Origin: Lachnospiraceae bacterium
Lineage (GTDB): Bacteria; Bacillota; Clostridia; Lachnospirales; Lachnospiraceae
DNA: 10,032 nt
Assembly (NCBI GenBank): GCA_017404585.1
Contig: JAFRCB010000186.1
Coordinates: forward strand, 1 to 10,032
Direction of reading: 5' to 3'
Shown here: one piece after another, positions 1 to 6,573 of the stretch
How positions within the stretch are numbered: the stretch's first letter is position 1
How the letters are laid out: each line of letters opens with the position of its first letter
The notes under the pieces: model-generated
The model's input: the letters and a program-made list of their open reading frames with translations, nothing else
Databases searched by the model: none
Told to the model about the DNA's origin: nothing
Made by a program: the position numbers and the translations under genes

Positions 1-25
1 CCCGGCCGAGGCGCAATTGCCCGCC

Positions 26-1219
26 TTACGCGAGATACTTGGCCAGGGCTTCCGCCTTGTCTGTGCGCTCCCACGGCAGATCGATATCTGTGCGTCCGAA
101 GTGGCCGTAAGCCGCTGTCTTCTTGTAGATCGGACGGCGAAGGTCGAGCATTCTGATGATGCCTGCCGGACGGATGTCGAAATTCTCGCGGATGATATCT
201 GCGATCTTCGCATTGGACAGCTTGCCTGTGCCGCGAGTATCGACCGTGATGGACATCGGCTGTGCTACACCGATCGCGTAGGAGAGCTCGATCTGGATCT
301 CATCGGCGATGCCTGCTGCCACGATGTTCTTCGCAATATAGCGGGCAGCATATGCTGCGGAGCGGTCGACCTTTGTCGGATCCTTGCCGGAGAAAGCGCC
401 GCCGCCATGGCTCGCGTATCCGCCGTACGTGTCGACGATGATCTTGCGGCCTGTGAGACCGGAATCGCCGTGCGGTCCGCCGATAACAAAGCGGCCTGTC
501 GGGTTGATGAAAATCTTGGTATTCTCGTCGACCATGCCTTCCGGAACGACCGGGTCAATGACATACTGTCTGATATCCTTGTGGATCTGCTTCTGGCTCA
601 CATCCGGGTCGTGCTGTGTGGAAACAACAATGGCCTCAAGTCTGGCCGGCTTGCCGTCCTCGTCATACTCGACGGAGACCTGTGTCTTTCCGTCCGGACG
701 AAGATATTTGAGCGTGCCGTCCTTTCTGACTGCGGAGAGCTGCAGCGCAAGCTTCTGCGCAAGAGCGATCGGGTACGGCATGAGCTCCGGTGTCTGATTG
801 GAGGCATAGCCGAACATCATACCCTGGTCACCGGCACCGATCGCGTCGATCTGTTCCTCAGACATTTCATTCTCTCTTGCTTCCAGAGCCTTGTCGACAC
901 CCATGGCGATATCTGCGGACTGCTTGTCCATGGCGACGATGACTGCGCATGTATTTGCGTCAAATCCCATAGCAGCATCTGTGTAGCCGATCTCGCGGAT
1001 GGCATCGCGGGCGATCGTCTGGAAATCAATATTTGCATTTGTAGTAATCTCACCCATGATAAGGACAAGACCTGTTGTCACTGCTGTCTCGCAGGCAACG
1101 CGGCTCATCGGATCCTGCGCAAGGCAGGCGTCAAGTACCGCGTCGGAAATTGCGTCGCAGATCTTATCCGGATGTCCCTCTGTAACTGATTCAGATGTAA
1201 AAAATCTTCTTTCTCCCAT
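26..1219 (-). CDS. metK: S-adenosylmethionine synthetase (methionine adenosyltransferase)
   Basis: Makes S-adenosylmethionine from methionine and ATP in the cytoplasm, releasing phosphate and pyrophosphate; SAM feeds methylation, polyamine and radical SAM chemistry. The 397-residue product has the full family length. Visible motifs are the N-terminal [12 protein letters not shown] segment (residues 11-22, with the catalytic-region His16), signature 1 [12 protein letters not shown] (128-139) and the glycine-rich P-loop-like signature 2 GGGAFSGKD (272-280). The ATG at 1219 follows an AGGAAAGG ribosome binding site at normal spacing. A SAM-I riboswitch and intrinsic terminator lie upstream on the same strand, so the gene should be shut down when SAM is plentiful. 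It is transcribed separately from hslO, from which it is 363 bp away. Only 25 bp of downstream sequence are in the window, so its terminator cannot be judged. The identification is essentially certain. Confidence 0.98.
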   Translation of the reverse strand: MGERRFFTSESVTEGHPDKICDAISDAVLDACLAQDPMSRVACETAVTTGLVLIMGEITTNANIDFQTIARDAIREIGYTDAAMGFDANTCAVIVAMDKQSADIAMGVDKALEARENEMSEEQIDAIGAGDQGMMFGYASNQTPELMPYPIALAQKLALQLSAVRKDGTLKYLRPDGKTQVSVEYDEDGKPARLEAIVVSTQHDPDVSQKQIHKDIRQYVIDPVVPEGMVDENTKIFINPTGRFVIGGPHGDSGLTGRKIIVDTYGGYASHGGGAFSGKDPTKVDRSAAYAARYIAKNIVAAGIADEIQIELSYAIGVAQPMSITVDTRGTGKLSNAKIADIIRENFDIRPAGIIRMLDLRRPIYKKTAAYGHFGRTDIDLPWERTDKAEALAKYLA

Positions 1220-1342
1220 TGTAATCCTTTCCTGTGATTTTCGCCCTGAGGCGGTGTGTTGCTTACCTGAATCAAATTGGCCTTTGGCAGCCCGGCCGTC
1301 GTCCCTGACGTGCCTCCGACTGTCAGACCCTCTTATAGCATG

Positions 1343-1368
1343 AAAAAAGGTCCGCAGGAAGCGGACCT
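1343..1368 (-). terminator. Intrinsic terminator of the metK SAM-I riboswitch
   Basis: On the minus strand AGGTCCGC and GCGGACCT form a perfect 8-bp G+C-rich stem around a TTCCT loop, followed at once by a run of T. It starts 16 nt after the riboswitch aptamer's closing stem and lies 124 bp before the metK start codon. This is the expression platform of a transcription-attenuating SAM-off switch: SAM binding should favour this hairpin. An alternative antiterminator pairing was not obvious by eye. Confidence 0.9.
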
Positions 1369-1383
1369 ATAAACGTCAACGTT

Positions 1384-1481
1384 CCCTTATTGTTCGATTG
1401 CTCGCTTGAGGATGGCACCTTCCCGGTAGGGGGTTGTCACGGCTTCACAGATCCTCTAATCTCCGCCGTTCTTAATAAAGG
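1384..1481 (-). ncRNA. SAM-I (S-box) riboswitch aptamer
   Basis: Read on the minus strand, all elements of a SAM-I aptamer are present in order. P1 is CCTTTATT (1474-1481) with AATAAGGG (1384-1391), giving 8 bp with one G-U. P2 is ACGGC/GCCGT flanking the GGAGA kink-turn side and the conserved TGAAGCC side. The P3 region is followed by the conserved AAGGTGCCA. P4 is CGA-GCAA-TCG with a GNRA loop. The P2 loop GAGGAT is perfectly complementary to ATCCTC in the P3/P4 joining segment, matching the known SAM-I pseudoknot. Known members bind SAM and attenuate methionine and SAM genes; here the target is metK, with a terminator just downstream. Confidence 0.95.
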
Positions 1482-1511
1482 TAAGCAAATATATGTAATT
1501 GGCTGACACAT

Positions 1512-1540
1512 AGACTAACACGTTGCCCCTCTACATGCAA
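1512..1540 (-). promoter_or_regulatory. Possible promoter for the metK riboswitch transcript
   Basis: On the minus strand TTGCAT (1535-1540) and TAGTCT (1512-1517) are separated by 17 nt, which would start transcription about 20-25 nt before the riboswitch. Each hexamer matches only three of six consensus positions. The placement is sensible but the match is weak, and other AT-rich hexamers nearby could serve instead. Confidence 0.3.
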
Positions 1541-1582
1541 GCAATAAATTGTAAAAATTTCATAAATTATTGAGAATAAGTC

Positions 1583-2464
1583 TCAGTGCGTGCACTGTTT
1601 AAGGATTTCCTTCATCTCATCTACCGTGAAAACATAGTCCGTATTGCAGAAAGCGCAGTTCAAAGTCTCCGGTTTTCCGTCCGCGATGATATTGGAAAGC
1701 TCTTTGCGGCCGAGCGCGATCAGGGCAGCGGTGACACGTTCACGGCTGCAGTTGCATTTGAAGGCAACCGGCATGCTCTCAAAGATATGGAGGTCCATAT
1801 CTCCCAGGATCCTCTTAAGGATCGACTCCGGTGTCTCTCCGTTCCTGAGAAGATCCGTCACCGACGGAATGTCCTTCAGCTTCTCCTCGAGCTTTGAGAT
1901 CGTCTCCTCCGGGCAGTCCGGCATGAGCTGAATAATATAACCGCCGGACTCGCGGACCGTATTGTCCTTGTTCATGAGAACTCCGAGCGCGCAGACCGTC
2001 GGGACCTGCTCGCTGAGCGCATAGTAGTAGGCAATATCCTGAGCGATCTCACCGGTCTGGATGTCGACCTGGCCTGCATATGGCTCCTTTAAGCCTATAT
2101 CTCTTAAAATGTGGAGATAGCCCCTGCCGACAGCTCCGCCGACGTCAAAATGGCCGAACTGGTTAGGCGGAAGCACAACGCCGGGGTTCCCGACATAGCC
2201 CTTGACCGTCCCGTCAGAGCCTGCGGTCACAGTGATCCCGCCGATCGGGCCGTCGCCCTTGAACTGGATCGTGAGGACATCCTTCTCGCCCTTCATCATC
2301 GATCCCATCATAAGCCCCGCCGCCATCGTGCGGCCAAGTGCCGCCGAGCAGACCGGGCTCAGGTTGTGGGCCGCTCTCGCTGCCTCCGTCACGCCCTTCG
2401 AAGTAACTGCAAATGCCCTTATAAAATTCCCCGCTGCCGATGCGCGGACCATATAATCCTTCAT
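1583..2464 (-). CDS. hslO: Hsp33 redox-regulated holdase chaperone
   Basis: Cytoplasmic chaperone that binds unfolding proteins during oxidative stress. In the family a zinc centre of four cysteines releases zinc and forms disulfides on oxidation, switching the protein on. All four cysteines are visible near the C-terminus as CNC (Cys237, Cys239) and CAFC (Cys270, Cys273). The N-terminal part carries the family's globular domain, with recognisable SPVCSAALGR (36-45) and QFKGDGPIGG (67-76) segments. The length of 293 residues is normal for Hsp33. The ATG at 2464 follows AGGAG at good spacing. It lies 57 bp after the radical SAM gene and probably shares the murA transcript. A small dyad TGAGA/TCTCA overlaps the stop codon and is followed by AT-rich DNA, but is too weak to call a terminator. 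The identification is firm. Confidence 0.96.
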   Translation of the reverse strand: MKDYMVRASAAGNFIRAFAVTSKGVTEAARAAHNLSPVCSAALGRTMAAGLMMGSMMKGEKDVLTIQFKGDGPIGGITVTAGSDGTVKGYVGNPGVVLPPNQFGHFDVGGAVGRGYLHILRDIGLKEPYAGQVDIQTGEIAQDIAYYYALSEQVPTVCALGVLMNKDNTVRESGGYIIQLMPDCPEETISKLEEKLKDIPSVTDLLRNGETPESILKRILGDMDLHIFESMPVAFKCNCSRERVTAALIALGRKELSNIIADGKPETLNCAFCNTDYVFTVDEMKEILKQCTH

Positions 2465-2521
2465 CTCATACTCCTCTCAAATATCCAACGAAACTTCCCA
2501 CACGCAGATTAAATAGCAGTC

Positions 2522-3535
2522 TCATCGTAAAATAAGACCAGTCCCGTCGAAATCCGGAATAAAGCTTTCCGCGGCGGTCGGGCCTTCCTGAATGAACACG
2601 TTCTCCATGCCAAGCCGAATGGCATAGTCTACAACACGCTCGTACTCCCGCTTCGTGACACGGCGCGCAAGCTCCGGGAACTCGTCACCGATCCCCGGCA
2701 TCGGCGTGTACTGATTCATGATGCTGACGTAAATCTTCTCACCGTAAGTCTCATGCAGGAAGCTTAAGATCCTCTTCGAGTCCTTCGTGTGACCCGGAAG
2801 GACCATGTGCCTCACGATCACGCCCCTCTTCATCATGCCTCTGTCATCAAATGCCGGCTGGCCCGCAATTTCCACCATCCCGCAAATGGCCTTCTTCGCC
2901 ACCTCAAAATAATCCGGAGCTTTCGCGTAACGGTCCGAGATATCCGGGTCCATGAATTTGAGATCCGGAAGAAATATATCCACCGTGCCTTCAAGGCTTC
3001 TTACAGTCTCTTCGGTCTCGTATGACCCCGTATTATATACGATTGGGACCGTAAGTCCCCTCTCCCTGGCTATCCGCACCGCGAGAATGATCTGAGGCAC
3101 GAAGTGGGTAGGCGTTACCAGGTTGATATTATTTGCATGCTGCCTCTCCAGATCAAGAAAGGTCTCCGCCAGCTGCTCCTCCGTTACCGGGACGCCGATG
3201 GTCTCATCACGAGATCCGATATTCTCCGCAGCTTCGGAGACCGAATCATCAGAAACCCGTACTCCTAACGCCGAAGTCATATCCCTCTGCGATGTCTGTC
3301 GTCTGCCAAGAGCGATTTTACGGTTCTGACAGAACACACAGCCAAGCGGACAGCCGGTAAAAAACACGGTCCCCGAGCCTTCTTTCCCGGAGATACAAGG
3401 CTCCTCCCACATATGAAGAGCAGCCCGGGCAGCATAAACTCTTTCAGTCATGCCGCAGCGGCCTGCTCTTAATGTTCTGTTTATACCACAGCGCCTGCCG
3501 CACAGGCGGCACTGCTCCATTTCAATACAGCTCAC
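2522..3535 (-). CDS. PflA/PflX-like radical SAM protein (COG1313 type)
   Basis: A radical SAM enzyme related to the pyruvate formate-lyase activating enzyme group. The [4Fe-4S]-binding CX3CX2C motif is clear in GCPLGCVFCQN (Cys62, Cys66, Cys69). An extra cysteine cluster lies at the N-terminus (Cys9, Cys12, Cys16, Cys27), as is usual in the uncharacterised PflX-like subgroup. Conserved downstream segments include NINLVTPTHFVPQI and RHMVLPGHTKDSKR. Substrate and product are unknown for this group. At 337 residues it is longer than the roughly 300 I recall, owing to about 35-40 extra Ser/Thr/acidic residues after the cluster motif (about 77-116). The start is uncertain: the first in-frame start is GTG at 3535 without a good ribosome binding site, and the ATG at 3520 (Met6) is an equally likely start that keeps all cysteines. 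It is 47 bp after murA, so probably co-transcribed. Confidence 0.88.
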   Translation of the reverse strand: MSCIEMEQCRLCGRRCGINRTLRAGRCGMTERVYAARAALHMWEEPCISGKEGSGTVFFTGCPLGCVFCQNRKIALGRRQTSQRDMTSALGVRVSDDSVSEAAENIGSRDETIGVPVTEEQLAETFLDLERQHANNINLVTPTHFVPQIILAVRIARERGLTVPIVYNTGSYETEETVRSLEGTVDIFLPDLKFMDPDISDRYAKAPDYFEVAKKAICGMVEIAGQPAFDDRGMMKRGVIVRHMVLPGHTKDSKRILSFLHETYGEKIYVSIMNQYTPMPGIGDEFPELARRVTKREYERVVDYAIRLGMENVFIQEGPTAAESFIPDFDGTGLILR

Positions 3536-3582
3536 TTTTCATCTATAAGTCGTTTTTACTTACAGGGACCTATCTGCCCTGA

Positions 3583-4881
3583 TTATATTATTGCGAACGT
3601 AAACTTCTCTATCTCACGTTCACTCTCCACTTTTTTGATTTCTGCTCCGAGACTTCTGAGCTTACCGTCGAAATTCTCATAGCCTCTCAGGATATAAGCT
3701 ATGTCCTCGATGACAGTAACACCCTCTGCCTGAAGACCTGCGATAACAAGGGCAGCACCTGCACGGAGATCCGGGGAAGAAATCCTTGCGCCGGTGAAGC
3801 CTTCGATACCATCGATGATCGCGGTATTGCCTTCCACCTTGATCGAAGCTCCCATACGAGCCAGTTCATCCACATACTTGAAGCGGTTCTCAAAGATGCT
3901 CTCGGTGACAATACTTGTACCCGTTGAGAGTGCAAGAAGCGTGGTCATCTGCGGCTGCATGTCTGTCGGGAATCCTGGGTACGGCTGTGTCTTCACATGT
4001 GTACGGCTGAGCCTTCTTGCTGCGACAACGCGGATCGAGTCGTCAAACTCATCGACCTCACAGCCGATCTCGGTCAGCTTTGCGGAGACAGCCTCCATAT
4101 GCTTCGGGATGACATTCTTGACCACGATGTCTCCCTTTGTGGCTGCTGCCGCGATCATGAATGTGCCTGCCTCGATCATATCGGGTACGATCGCATAGCT
4201 GCAGCCGTGGAAGCTGCGGACGCCGTTGATACGGATCACATCCGTTCCGGCTCCCTTGATATCAGCGCCCATGCTGTTCAGGAAGTTGGCCACGTCAACG
4301 ACGTGCGGCTCCTTGGCCGCATTCTCGATGATCGTCTTTCCGACTGCGCGGGAAGCCGCCATCATAATGTTGATCGTTGCGCCGACAGAAACTACGTCCA
4401 TGAAAATATGAGCACCTCTCATATGATCGCACTTGGCGAAAATAGTTCCGTGCTCTATTGAGACATTAACACCGATTGCCTTAAAGCCCTTTAAGTGCTG
4501 GTCGATCGGTCTGCTGCCGATATTACATCCGCCCGGAAGCGGAACAGCCGCATTATTATATTTTCCGAGAAGCGCACCGAGAAGATAATACGATGCGCGG
4601 ATCTTCTTGATCAGGTCATATTCGACACAACAGTCCTGAATTGTGGATCCGTTGATTTTTACTGTATGGCGGTCGATCCGCTCTACATGTGCGCCGATAC
4701 CGGCAACTGCATCGAGAAGTACATTTATATCATTAACGTCCGGAAGATTTTCCAGCGTTACACTCTCATCAGACATGATCGCAGCGGATATAATCGGGAG
4801 CGCAGCGTTCTTCGCTCCTGCGATCTCAACCTCACCAGCCAGAGGGTTACCGCCTTTGATCACATAACATTCCATTCCCAT
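3583..4881 (-). CDS. murA: UDP-N-acetylglucosamine 1-carboxyvinyltransferase
   Basis: Catalyses the first committed step of peptidoglycan synthesis, moving enolpyruvate from phosphoenolpyruvate to UDP-GlcNAc in the cytoplasm. The 432-residue product is full length for the EPSP synthase/MurA fold. The N-terminal GAKNAALP carries the Lys-Asn pair (Lys24, Asn25) matching Lys22/Asn23 of E. coli MurA. The active-site loop PGGCNIGSRPIDQHL carries Cys119, equivalent to Cys115, the residue attacked by fosfomycin, so the enzyme is predicted to be fosfomycin-sensitive. Clostridia often carry two MurA paralogues, and whether this is the main one cannot be told from the window. ATG codons occur at 4881 and 4875 (Met3); an AGG at normal spacing favours 4881. 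A strong promoter lies 62-90 bp upstream, so murA probably heads a transcript with the radical SAM gene and hslO. Confidence 0.97.
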   Translation of the reverse strand: MGMECYVIKGGNPLAGEVEIAGAKNAALPIISAAIMSDESVTLENLPDVNDINVLLDAVAGIGAHVERIDRHTVKINGSTIQDCCVEYDLIKKIRASYYLLGALLGKYNNAAVPLPGGCNIGSRPIDQHLKGFKAIGVNVSIEHGTIFAKCDHMRGAHIFMDVVSVGATINIMMAASRAVGKTIIENAAKEPHVVDVANFLNSMGADIKGAGTDVIRINGVRSFHGCSYAIVPDMIEAGTFMIAAAATKGDIVVKNVIPKHMEAVSAKLTEIGCEVDEFDDSIRVVAARRLSRTHVKTQPYPGFPTDMQPQMTTLLALSTGTSIVTESIFENRFKYVDELARMGASIKVEGNTAIIDGIEGFTGARISSPDLRAGAALVIAGLQAEGVTVIEDIAYILRGYENFDGKLRSLGAEIKKVESEREIEKFTFAII

Positions 4882-4942
4882 ATTATATTAACCTGCCCCT
4901 TTATATTTGCACGGTCCCTTCCCCAAAGAACTATGCAATTAA

Positions 4943-4971
4943 ATCTTAACGTAAAATCAACCTTTTGTAAA
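4943..4971 (-). promoter_or_regulatory. Sigma-A-type promoter of murA
   Basis: On the minus strand TTTACA (4966-4971) and TAAGAT (4943-4948) are separated by exactly 17 nt, each matching five of six consensus positions. Transcription would begin near 4936, giving a leader of about 55 nt to the murA start. It lies in the 145-bp gap between the shikimate-kinase-like gene and murA, which suggests murA has its own promoter whether or not there is read-through. Confidence 0.7.
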
Positions 4972-5026
4972 CATTTGAGTGGATTTCTCGGCCGACCTTA
5001 TAAAAATTTTAGAATTGACCGTCTGT

Positions 5027-5524
5027 TTATTCTCGGATCTTTAAGAGAGTTTTCTGCAAAGTTTCTTCCAACGTCAGATTTGATTCATCAATTACAATAT
5101 CAGCGTATTTATCATACAGGATGCAGCGATCCTCATACATCTCCCTCGGAGACTGTCCCCCACGCAGTGCAACACCGCGGGTACGGTAATCGGAAAAGAC
5201 TCTCTTTACCATTTCGTCGTAGGAAATCTTGAGGTAGATCACAGTCCCGTTCTCTTTTAGATGAGCCATCGCCTCCTCGCCGTACACAGCGCTCCCGCCG
5301 GTAGCAATAATGCACCTGTCCACACAGAGACAGCTAAGGACATCATTTTCTATCTCTATGAACCTCTCCACTCCCTCAAATTCGATGATCTCAGAGAGTA
5401 GCCTTTTCTCCCGGCTCTGAATCATAAGATCACAGTCCACAAAACCGTAACCGATATATTTAGCAAGCAGGACTCCCATGGTACTCTTGCCCGACCCGGG
5501 CATTCCGATCAACACATAATTCAT
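5027..5524 (-). CDS. Shikimate-kinase-like P-loop kinase, atypical
   Basis: A 165-residue P-loop kinase of the shikimate kinase fold; true members phosphorylate the 3-hydroxyl of shikimate with ATP. The Walker A motif GMPGSGKST (residues 7-15) is intact, and the DxD pair (Asp30, Asp32) matches the Mg- and shikimate-binding aspartates. The lid-side arginine in DRCILYDKYAD (Arg123) matches Arg136 of the M. tuberculosis enzyme. Two key positions differ. In the segment GVERFIEIE the residue expected to be the shikimate-binding Arg58 (FRxxE) is Ile56. The usual GGG of the substrate pocket is GGS (76-78). Automatic annotation would call this AroK, but the substrate may be different. The start at 5524 follows AGAGG. 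The gene begins 3 bp after the flavin reductase-like stop, so the two are probably translationally coupled. The fold is confident; the substrate is not. Confidence 0.8.
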   Translation of the reverse strand: MNYVLIGMPGSGKSTMGVLLAKYIGYGFVDCDLMIQSREKRLLSEIIEFEGVERFIEIENDVLSCLCVDRCIIATGGSAVYGEEAMAHLKENGTVIYLKISYDEMVKRVFSDYRTRGVALRGGQSPREMYEDRCILYDKYADIVIDESNLTLEETLQKTLLKIRE

Positions 5525-5527
5525 ACG

Positions 5528-6148
5528 CTACCTCTTCCTTCCCGCCGAACGCTTTTCCGACCCGCCTTTCCCTGCAGGTCTGCTTTTTTTCTTTCTCACA
5601 CTGAAGCCGAAATTTCCGAGGTATTTTCCTATACCTCTGTACTCACCGTGGCTGTAGACGATCGGATCAGCCTTTGACAGGTCAAATTTATTCTTCTCAT
5701 CCATGTAGGCTTGATCCGCATGAACTGCCAGAACGTCAGCAAGGAACATCGTGTGAGATCCGAGGGCCATGGTCTCCCTGACCCGGCATTCGATATTGAC
5801 CGGCGATTCCGCGACCATCGGGCAATTGACCTCATCTGCCTCCTCGCGTGTAAGGCGGGCTGTCTCGAACTTATCCTCGTCTCTGCCGCTTATGACGCCG
5901 CAGTAGTCAGTTGCTCGGGCCATGGCTTCGTTCGTCAGGTTCACGGTAAAGACACCTGTCTCCATTATATATTCATAGGATAATCTGGATGGCCTGAGGG
6001 AAATGCTCAGCATCGGCGGGTTCGTACACACAGTCCCGGTCCAGGCAACCGTGCATAAATTATCCTTCCCCGCCTTGTTCCTCGACGCGATAAGTACCGC
6101 CGGCAGCGGGTAGAGCATGTTTCCGCCTTTCCATTTCGCTTTGCCCAT
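5528..6148 (-). CDS. Flavin reductase family protein (FMN-binding split barrel)
   Basis: A 206-residue protein of the flavin reductase-like/flavoredoxin group (COG1853 type), whose members bind FMN and act as NAD(P)H:flavin reductases or electron carriers. The family core is visible as PLPAVLIAS near the N-terminus, then NLCTVAWTGTVCTNPPMLSISL (split here as residues 30-41 and 42-51) and GVFTVNLTNE, which form the flavin-binding region. The physiological partner is unknown. The last 23 or so residues after GNFGF form a strongly basic Lys/Arg/Gly/Ser tail (from about residue 184) that is not part of the fold. The ATG at 6148 has an excellent GGAGG seven bases upstream. It is followed after 3 bp by the shikimate-kinase-like gene. 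No membrane segment or signal peptide is seen. Confidence 0.85.
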   Translation of the reverse strand: MGKAKWKGGNMLYPLPAVLIASRNKAGKDNLCTVAWTGTVCTNPPMLSISLRPSRLSYEYIMETGVFTVNLTNEAMARATDYCGVISGRDEDKFETARLTREEADEVNCPMVAESPVNIECRVRETMALGSHTMFLADVLAVHADQAYMDEKNKFDLSKADPIVYSHGEYRGIGKYLGNFGFSVRKKKSRPAGKGGSEKRSAGRKR

Positions 6149-6180
6149 AATATCCTCCGTTTAATGTGTTCGTACTTTTT

Positions 6181-6209
6181 ATTATAAACGAGCGGGCCCT
6201 TAATTTCTA
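6181..6209 (-). promoter_or_regulatory. Possible promoter of the flavin reductase-like/kinase-like pair
   Basis: A perfect TATAAT (6181-6186, minus strand) lies 33 bp before the flavin reductase-like start. Transcription would begin near 6174, leaving a short leader with a strong ribosome binding site. The -35 position at 17 nt spacing (6204-6209) reads TAGAAA, a poor match, so the call rests on the -10 element and position. Confidence 0.4.
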
Positions 6210-6228
6210 TAGCTGGAGAGGCAAGTGA

Positions 6229-6339
6229 CAGTTCAGGGAGGCTGCTTATCAGCTTTATTTGCAACGATTCATGAAACCTGGTTACATTCTGTCTGATCTG
6301 ATATGAAAGTTGGCAGCAGTTCAGGAAGGCTGCTTATCA
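6229..6339. repeat. Pair of 23-nt direct repeats
   Basis: The 23 nt at 6229-6251 recur at 6317-6339 with a single difference (GGGAGG against GGAAGG); both begin CAGTTCAGG and end GCTTATCA. The starts are 88 bp apart. The second copy is also the outer left arm of the long inverted repeat at 6312-6514, so the first copy looks like a stray or partial extra unit of the same element. Nothing in the intervening DNA looks coding. Confidence 0.85.
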
Positions 6340-6514
6340 TTTTCGTAACCGGCAGCAAAGCATCCATCTTCGTGAGAAAAACATTGCAGGTTTTTCCCTG
6401 TGAGATCAAAAAGGCTTTAGCCTTTTTAAGCTCATAGAAAAAACCTGCGTTTTTCGATGAAGATGATGTTTGCGGCCGGCCTTGGGACCTTCGCTGCAGC
6501 CTTCCTGAACTGCC
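6312..6514. repeat. Long imperfect inverted repeat (about 200 nt hairpin-forming element)
   Basis: The two halves of this gene-free stretch are reverse complements over most of their length. The outer arms 6317-6333 and 6496-6512 pair over 17 bp without mismatch. Moving inward, CCGGC and GCAAA pair with TTTGC and GCCGG, ATCTTC pairs with GAAGAT, GAAAAAC (6376-6382) with GTTTTTC (6449-6455), GCAGGTTTTT (6386-6395) with AAAAACCTGC (6439-6448), and TGAG with CTCA. The tip is AAAAAGGC-TTTA-GCCTTTTT (6408-6427). One unpaired block lies between the outer arms and the CCGGC pairing. It sits between the pyrophosphatase terminator and the flavin reductase-like promoter. It could be a MITE-like non-autonomous element, a structured RNA or a recombinogenic palindrome. 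No target-site duplication was recognised. Confidence 0.8.
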
Positions 6515-6522
6515 ACATACAA

Positions 6523-6549
6523 AGAGACTGGCGCGGAGCGCCAGTCTCT
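6523..6549 (-). terminator. Terminator hairpin after the pyrophosphatase gene
   Basis: AGAGACTGGCGC and GCGCCAGTCTCT form a perfect 12-bp stem around a 3-nt loop, 24 bp beyond the pyrophosphatase stop codon. On the minus strand it is followed by TTTGT rather than a full T-run. It is very stable and well placed, but a suboptimal U-tract leaves open partial read-through. Confidence 0.7.
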
Positions 6550-6573
6550 GGTTCTTATTTGCTGCAACTGTTA

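Noticed and set aside
1..25. Possible terminator of metK (GGCG/CGCC dyad just after the stop)
   Set aside because: The stem is only 4 bp and the window ends before any T-run could be seen.
17..1189. 390-codon open frame on the plus strand opposite metK
   Set aside because: It is the antisense shadow of metK, has a cysteine-rich composition with no recognisable domain, and no ribosome binding site; metK is certain.
1571..1585. TGAGA/TCTCA dyad overlapping the hslO stop as a terminator
   Set aside because: Only 5 bp of A+T-containing stem and no real T-run after it; too weak to call.
4495..5232. 245-codon plus-strand frame spanning the 5' end of murA, the murA promoter and part of the kinase-like gene
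   Set aside because: It is antisense to two well-supported genes and has no family features.
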